A stretch of 8,591 nucleotides of DNA from Thermoanaerobacteraceae bacterium (GTDB lineage: Bacteria; Bacillota; Desulfotomaculia; Desulfotomaculales; Ammonificaceae): NCBI GenBank assembly GCA_030016455.1, contig JASEJH010000049.1, positions 1 to 8,591 on the forward strand, written 5' to 3'. Under the pieces are notes generated by a model. It made no database searches, was not told the origin of the DNA, and was given only the letters and a program-made list of their open reading frames with translations. Numbering within the stretch: the stretch's first letter is position 1; every line of letters begins with the position of its first letter. Positions 4,885-8,591 of this stretch are shown in pieces. Both the position numbers and the translations under genes were made by a program.

Positions 4885-6729
4885 ATGGAGCGTCCGGTCA
4901 AAATCATGGATACCACGCTGCGTGACGGTCACCAGAGCCTGTGGGCGACGCGGATGCGTACCGAGGATATGCTGCCCATCGCGGAGCGCCTGGACGCCGT
5001 CGGTTACCACGCGCTCGAGGTTTGGGGCGGCGCGACCTTTGACGTCTGCCTGCGTTATCTTTATGAGGATCCGTGGGAGCGCTTGCGGGAACTGCGCAAG
5101 CGGATCAAGAACACCCGGCTGCAGATGCTCCTCCGGGGGCAGTCCCTTGTGGGTTACGGACATTACGCGGATGACGTTGCGGAGGCGTTTGTAAGAAGGG
5201 CGGTAGCCAACGGCCTCGACGTGATCCGGATCTTCGACGCCTTGAATGATATCCGCAACCTCGAGTTTACCATGAAAGTGGCCAAAGAGGCCGGGGCTCA
5301 CGTGCAGGCGACGGTCGTTTACACCTTGAGCCCGGTGCACACGACGGAGCATTATCTGGAAACGGCCAAAAAACTCGTAGAACTGGGGGCAGATTCGATC
5401 TGCATCAAGGACATGGCCGGGATGATGTCCCCGTATAGCGCCTTCCAACTGGTCAGCCTCTTTAAGAAAAAGCTCCCGGTGCCGGTACAGCTCCATTGCC
5501 ACTATATCGGGGGGATGGCGGTGGGCGCCTACCTGAAGGCGGCCGAAGCCGGGGTTGACATTGTGGACACCGCTTCCGCTCCCCTGGCCTTTGGCGCGTC
5601 GCAGCCGCCTGTGGAGACGGTAGTCCGGGCGCTCAGAGAAACGCCTTACAATACCGGTCTTCGGATCAAGGAGCTTTTTGAAATCGCGGGGTACTTTGAG
5701 GAGGTTCGGAAGAAGCGGGGGTTTGAACGGGGGGTCACGCGCATCCACGACATGCAGGTTTTCGAACACCAGGTGCCGGGCGGAATGATTTCCAATCTTG
5801 TGACCCAGCTTCAGGAGCAAAAGGCCATCCACCGGCTGCAGGACGTACTGAACGAGATCCCGCGGGTGCGGGCGGAATTGGGCTACCCGCCTCTCGTTAC
5901 GCCAACCAGCCAGATTGTGGGCACGCAGGCGGTCTTAAACGTCCTGGCCGGGGAGCGTTACAAGTTTATTCCGGAAGAGGTGCGGCGTTACGTCCAGGGT
6001 TTCTACGGGCGGCCTCCCGGCCCGATCGACCCGGAGATCCAGAAAAAGGTTTTGAACGGCCGCGAACCGATTACGTGCAGGCCGGCCGATTTACTGGAAC
6101 CTGTTCTGGAAAAACTAAGGGAAGAGATAAAAGATCTGGCAACTTCCGAGGAAGACGTTCTCTCCTACGCGCTTTTCCCGCAGGTGGCAAGGCGCTTTCT
6201 CGAAGCCCGGAAGAAGGGAGAAATCAAGGCCCTGGCGCAGAGCCAGGAAGAGAAAAAGGCGGCCAGTCCCGCGAAGGAGGCTGAGGGTGTGAATATAAAG
6301 GAAATCCGTGAATTGTTAAAACTTCTGGAGGAGAGCGACGTCACCGAGTTTTCGCTGGAGACTGCGGGGACGAAGCTCACCATCCGGAAGGGGAGCGGCC
6401 ATTCGGTGAGAGGGGACGCGGCAACGGAAACTCCTCTCCCGGCACCGGCGGCGAAGGCTGAGAAGGAGGCCGTTCCGGCAGAGGACCTGGTTACGGTACA
6501 GGCGCCGATGGTGGGAACGTTTTACCGCGCGCCGGCGCCGGACGCCCCGCCGTATGTACAGGTGGGGGACGTAGTAGAGAAAGGCCAGGTTCTGTGCATC
6601 ATCGAGGCGATGAAGTTAATGAACGAGATCCAGGCCGAAGTGGCGGGGGAAATCGTCGAAATCCTGGTGGAAAACGGCCACCCGGTGGAGTACGGACAGC
6701 CCCTTTTCCTGATCCGTAAGAAAGGTTAA
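4885..6729 (+). CDS. pycB: Fused carboxyltransferase (PycB/OadA type) and AccB biotin carrier protein
   Basis: A 614-residue protein in three parts. Residues 1 to about 265 are the HMGL-like carboxyltransferase barrel of pyruvate carboxylase B, oxaloacetate decarboxylase alpha and transcarboxylase 5S. Visible marks are [10 protein letters not shown] (9-18, metal-binding Asp14), [24 protein letters not shown] with Lys175 (carboxylated Lys in 5S), and [10 protein letters not shown] with metal ligands His204 and His206. Residues about 275-465 are the conserved PYC/OADA domain, including [19 protein letters not shown] and [11 protein letters not shown]. Residues 469-614 match a whole AccB: N-terminal [20 protein letters not shown], a Pro/Ala-rich hinge near 513-534, and a biotinyl domain with [10 protein letters not shown] and EAMKLMNEI (Lys577 biotinylated). 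That last motif is AccB-like rather than OadA-like. The start has a GGGAGGT SD at 4867-4873. With AccC downstream it could form a two-subunit pyruvate carboxylase. No membrane Na+-pump subunits are visible, and direction or exact substrate is not proven. Confidence 0.9.
   Translation: MERPVKIMDTTLRDGHQSLWATRMRTEDMLPIAERLDAVGYHALEVWGGATFDVCLRYLYEDPWERLRELRKRIKNTRLQMLLRGQSLVGYGHYADDVAEAFVRRAVANGLDVIRIFDALNDIRNLEFTMKVAKEAGAHVQATVVYTLSPVHTTEHYLETAKKLVELGADSICIKDMAGMMSPYSAFQLVSLFKKKLPVPVQLHCHYIGGMAVGAYLKAAEAGVDIVDTASAPLAFGASQPPVETVVRALRETPYNTGLRIKELFEIAGYFEEVRKKRGFERGVTRIHDMQVFEHQVPGGMISNLVTQLQEQKAIHRLQDVLNEIPRVRAELGYPPLVTPTSQIVGTQAVLNVLAGERYKFIPEEVRRYVQGFYGRPPGPIDPEIQKKVLNGREPITCRPADLLEPVLEKLREEIKDLATSEEDVLSYALFPQVARRFLEARKKGEIKALAQSQEEKKAASPAKEAEGVNIKEIRELLKLLEESDVTEFSLETAGTKLTIRKGSGHSVRGDAATETPLPAPAAKAEKEAVPAEDLVTVQAPMVGTFYRAPAPDAPPYVQVGDVVEKGQVLCIIEAMKLMNEIQAEVAGEIVEILVENGHPVEYGQPLFLIRKKG
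6274..6291 (+). promoter_or_regulatory. accB: Internal ribosome binding site and GTG start for a stand-alone AccB
   Basis: Inside the fusion gene, a perfect AAGGAGG (6274-6280) sits 8 bases before an in-frame GTG (6289-6291, Val469). That codon begins exactly the [10 protein letters not shown] sequence, which is the normal N-terminus of free AccB. Initiation here would give a 146-residue AccB (6289-6729) with the biotin lysine at 109, a normal size for the family. The SD is at least as good as that of the full-length gene. Whether the site is used cannot be told from the sequence. Confidence 0.55.
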
Positions 6730-6759
6730 ACGGGGGCTAGGAGAGTGTTGCAAAACTAC

Positions 6760-6801
6760 TTAACCGCCAAAGAATGAGTTCGCCAGCTTTTAGGTGGTTA
6801 A
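6760..6801. repeat. Inverted repeat after the fusion gene
   Basis: ttaaccgcc (6760-6768) pairs with ggtggttaa (6793-6801) with one G-T pair. The stem extends by aaag/cttt (6769-6772, 6787-6790) after a 2-base bulge. No T-run follows on the plus strand, so a classical terminator is unlikely; it may be a processing site or a repeat remnant. Confidence 0.45.
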
Positions 6802-6814
6802 ATTTGGGAATGGC

Positions 6815-6892
6815 CTGGAGACCGCGAAAAAACTGCATGGTAAAAAGATGAAATAGCCAGGCGAAGTTTGTAAAGCGGTCTCATAGAAGGGG
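6815..6892. repeat. Inverted pair of dispersed repeat copies before accC
   Basis: A plus-oriented copy (6858-6892: caggcgaagttt, variable bases, agcggtctc, then the gggg SD of accC) matches the sequence at 50-84 before spoIIIAD. A partial minus-oriented copy lies at 6815-6834. The two make an imperfect hairpin: gagaccgc (6818-6825) pairs with gcggtctc (6875-6882), and aaact (6830-6834) with agttt (6865-6869). The 171-bp gap between the AccB region and accC is otherwise empty of genes and unusually long for this gene pair. Confidence 0.6.
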
Positions 6893-6900
6893 AGTATTCG

Positions 6901-8265
6901 ATGTTTAAGAAGATCCTGATCGCCAACCGGGGCGAGATCGCCCTCCGGGTTATCCGGGCCTGTAAAGAACTGGGAATAAAGACGGTATTGGTCTATTCGG
7001 AAGCCGACCGGGAAAGCCTACCGGTAAGGCTCGTGGACGAGGCCTTTTGCATCGGTCCGCCGGAGGCAGGCAAGAGCTATCTCAACTTCACGAATATTAT
7101 CAGCGTGGCGGAGATTTCAGGGGCGGAGGCCATCCACCCGGGTTACGGCTTTCTGGCAGAGAACGCAAGTTTCGCCGAAGTCTGCGGGAGCTGCGGTATC
7201 ACCTTCATCGGCCCGCCGGTGGAGGCGCTGGAGAAAATGGGTGCAAAAGCTGAGGCCCGGAGAACCGTGGCCGCGGCAGGAGTGCCGGTGGTTCCTGGTT
7301 CCGAAGGGGTTGTGCGAAACGTTACGGAGGCGCTCGAAATGGCGCGGGAAATCGGCTACCCGTTGCTGGTTAAAGCGTCGGCCGGCGGCGGCGGGCGGGG
7401 GATGCGGATCGTCCACACGCCGGGCGAGTTGGAGAAGATGCTGCAATCGGCCCAGGTCGAGGCTGAAGCGGCTTTTGGCAGCCCGGAGGTTTACCTGGAG
7501 AAATACGTGGAAGAACCCCGCCACATCGAGTTTCAGATCTTGGGAGACCACCACGGAAACATCATTTATCTCGGCGAACGAGACTGTTCCATTCAGCGAC
7601 GGAACCAGAAGCTGTTGGAGGAAGCCCCGTCGGTGGCGCTCAGCCCCGAGTTGCGAAAAGCAATGGGCGAGGCGGCGGTAAGGGCGGCCCGGAGCGTCGG
7701 CTATTACAGTGCCGGAACGGTAGAGTTTTTGTTAGATAAACAAAAAAACTTCTATTTCATTGAGATGAACACCCGGATTCAGGTGGAGCATCCGGTCACA
7801 GAGATGGTCACCGGCTGGGACCTGGTTAAAGAACAGATCAGAATCGCCGCCGGCGAGCCCTTGCCGGCCGCGCAAGAGGAGGTCAGGGTAGAAGGCTGGG
7901 CCATTGAGTGCCGGATCAACGCGGAGGACCCACAGCGGAACTTTTGCCCCTGCCCGGGGCAGGTTACCTCTTTCCTGGTACCCGGAGGCCCGGGGATACG
8001 AGTTGACACGGCTGTTTTTCCGGGCTACGTCATTCCGCCCCATTATGATTCCCTCATCGGGAAGCTGATTGCGTGGGGACGGGACCGCGACGAAGCCATC
8101 AGCCGGATGCAGCGCGCTCTGGAGGAGTTTATCATCGAAGGGGTGCCTACGACCATTCCCTTCCACCAGCGGGTACTCCAGAACGCCTTTTTTCGCCGGG
8201 GCGAGGTGTATACCAATTTTGTGCAGCGCCGTATTTTGAGCGAAGAGGAATTAAAGTTGCGTTAA
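6901..8265 (+). CDS. accC: Biotin carboxylase (AccC)
   Basis: A 454-residue soluble enzyme that uses ATP and bicarbonate to carboxylate biotin on a carrier protein. The length matches the family (about 450). The N-terminal domain starts with [20 protein letters not shown] and includes [10 protein letters not shown]. The ATP-grasp domain has Lys158 in [14 protein letters not shown] and the site [20 protein letters not shown], giving Glu288, Asn290, Arg292 and Glu296; Arg338 follows in [10 protein letters not shown]. From Glu288 on these numbers coincide with the E. coli enzyme, so the active site looks complete. An AAGGGGAG SD ends about 7 bases before the ATG and lies within the repeat shared with spoIIIAD. 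Likely partners are the AccB tail of the upstream fusion and any free AccB. At this length it lacks a fused biotinyl domain. It could serve pyruvate carboxylation, acetyl-CoA carboxylase (AccA/AccD not in view), or both. Confidence 0.95.
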   Translation: MFKKILIANRGEIALRVIRACKELGIKTVLVYSEADRESLPVRLVDEAFCIGPPEAGKSYLNFTNIISVAEISGAEAIHPGYGFLAENASFAEVCGSCGITFIGPPVEALEKMGAKAEARRTVAAAGVPVVPGSEGVVRNVTEALEMAREIGYPLLVKASAGGGGRGMRIVHTPGELEKMLQSAQVEAEAAFGSPEVYLEKYVEEPRHIEFQILGDHHGNIIYLGERDCSIQRRNQKLLEEAPSVALSPELRKAMGEAAVRAARSVGYYSAGTVEFLLDKQKNFYFIEMNTRIQVEHPVTEMVTGWDLVKEQIRIAAGEPLPAAQEEVRVEGWAIECRINAEDPQRNFCPCPGQVTSFLVPGGPGIRVDTAVFPGYVIPPHYDSLIGKLIAWGRDRDEAISRMQRALEEFIIEGVPTTIPFHQRVLQNAFFRRGEVYTNFVQRRILSEEELKLR

Positions 8266-8285
8266 GGGGAAAAATTTAGTATGAT
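8257..8285 (+). promoter_or_regulatory. Weak candidate promoter before the yqhY-like gene
   Basis: TTGCGT (8257-8262) and TATGAT (8280-8285) are 17 bases apart in an AT-rich stretch that begins at the end of accC. The -10 is good (5 of 6), the -35 poor (3 of 6). Read-through from accC, only 53 bp upstream, is an equally good explanation for expression. Confidence 0.25.
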
Positions 8286-8293
8286 AAGATTAA

Positions 8294-8307
8294 CCTTTAC
8301 GTAAAGG
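8294..8307. repeat. Perfect 14-bp palindrome touching the SD of the yqhY-like gene
   Basis: cctttacgtaaagg at 8294-8307 is an exact palindrome. Its right end overlaps the SD (GGGAGG, 8306-8311). It could be an operator, or in RNA a small hairpin that partly hides the SD. It may also be chance. Confidence 0.4.
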
Positions 8308-8318
8308 GAGGTGTAGGT

Positions 8319-8591
8319 TTGGCTACGGAAGCAACGTATGAACAACTGAGAAGCGAAATGGGCGCAGTGCGGATTGCCAATGAAGTAGTAGGCATTATTG
8401 CCGGGCTCGCGGCCACCGAGGTTCCAGGTGTTGCCGGGATGAGCGGCGGTATCGCCGGCGGCATCGCGGAAATGCTGGGGCGCAAAAACCTGTCCAAGGG
8501 CGTGAAGGTTGAAGTTGGGGAACGCGAGGCTGCAATTGATCTTTATGTCGTGGTGAACTACGGCGAGCGGATTGCAGATGTTGCCTCCAAG
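8319..8591 (+). CDS. yqhY: Asp23/Gls24 family envelope stress protein, YqhY-like (partial, 3' end outside window)
   Basis: The first 91 codons of a small protein whose end is outside the window. The pattern VRIANEVVGIIAGLAATEVP (16-35), then GVAGMSGGIAGGIAEMLGRKN and KGVKVEVGEREAAIDLYVVVNYGERIADVA, is characteristic of the Asp23/Gls24 (DUF322) family. The start is TTG at 8319, preceded at 7 bases by a strong GGGAGG (8306-8311); no in-frame ATG precedes it. Position directly after accC matches the accB-accC-yqhY order of Bacillus and many clostridia. In Bacillus, YqhY has been linked genetically to acetyl-CoA carboxylase activity, which fits the neighbourhood; its molecular function is not settled. 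Confidence 0.9.
   Translation, partial: MATEATYEQLRSEMGAVRIANEVVGIIAGLAATEVPGVAGMSGGIAGGIAEMLGRKNLSKGVKVEVGEREAAIDLYVVVNYGERIADVASK

Noticed and set aside
4801..5832. A 343-codon open frame on the minus strand
   Set aside because: It lies entirely antisense to the conserved carboxyltransferase domain and its translation (His/Arg/Pro-rich, no recognisable domain) looks like a shadow produced by GC-rich codon use.
4885..6729. Na+-pumping oxaloacetate decarboxylase
   Set aside because: The sequence alone resembles the alpha subunit, but no beta or gamma membrane subunit is in the window, and the nearby accC points to an ATP-dependent carboxylase instead.

Overview
This window is typical endospore-former chromosome. 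It carries most of a spoIIIA operon, followed by a biotin-dependent carboxylase cluster and an Asp23/Gls24 (YqhY-type) gene. The DNA is GC-rich by eye, uses many GTG/TTG starts with strong Shine-Dalgarno (SD) sequences, and follows the clostridial order spoIIIA - accB - accC - yqhY. Together these suggest a moderately high-GC clostridial Firmicute, perhaps Peptococcaceae or a relative such as Desulfotomaculum, Pelotomaculum, Desulforudis or Ammonifex. The genus is a guess.

Layout. Bases 1-17 may be the last codons of spoIIIAC. spoIIIAD (93-479), spoIIIAE (481-1656), spoIIIAF (1671-2189), spoIIIAG (2522-3148) and spoIIIAH (3150-3698) follow on the plus strand. They encode mother-cell parts of the SpoIIIA-SpoIIQ channel needed for late forespore gene expression. 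The usually compact operon is broken by a 332-bp non-coding insert between AF and AG, made of degenerate 7-bp repeats and a large imperfect hairpin. A minus-strand gene of unknown function (3702-4607) converges on spoIIIAH with a 3-bp gap. A 277-bp divergent region then leads to a 614-residue gene (4885-6729) that fuses a PycB/OadA-type carboxyltransferase to an essentially complete AccB biotin carrier. accC (6901-8265) and a partial yqhY-like gene (8319 to the window end) follow.

How the parts work together. AccC would carboxylate the biotin on the AccB tail of the fusion, and the fused carboxyltransferase would move CO2 to or from an oxo-acid, most simply pyruvate/oxaloacetate. The fusion sits where stand-alone accB normally lies. 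It keeps a perfect in-frame SD (AAGGAGG) and a GTG codon exactly where the AccB part begins, so a separate AccB that could serve acetyl-CoA carboxylase may also be made.

Unusual structure. Three junctions that are usually tight (AC/AD, AF/AG, AccB/accC) hold related repeat sequences. One repeat lies just before both spoIIIAD and accC and appears to include the ribosome binding site of each, at the same distance from the start codon. I saw no mobile element, CRISPR array, tRNA or rRNA. I saw no obvious new defence or biosynthetic system; the most notable items are the fusion with its internal start, the repeats, and the unknown reverse-strand gene.
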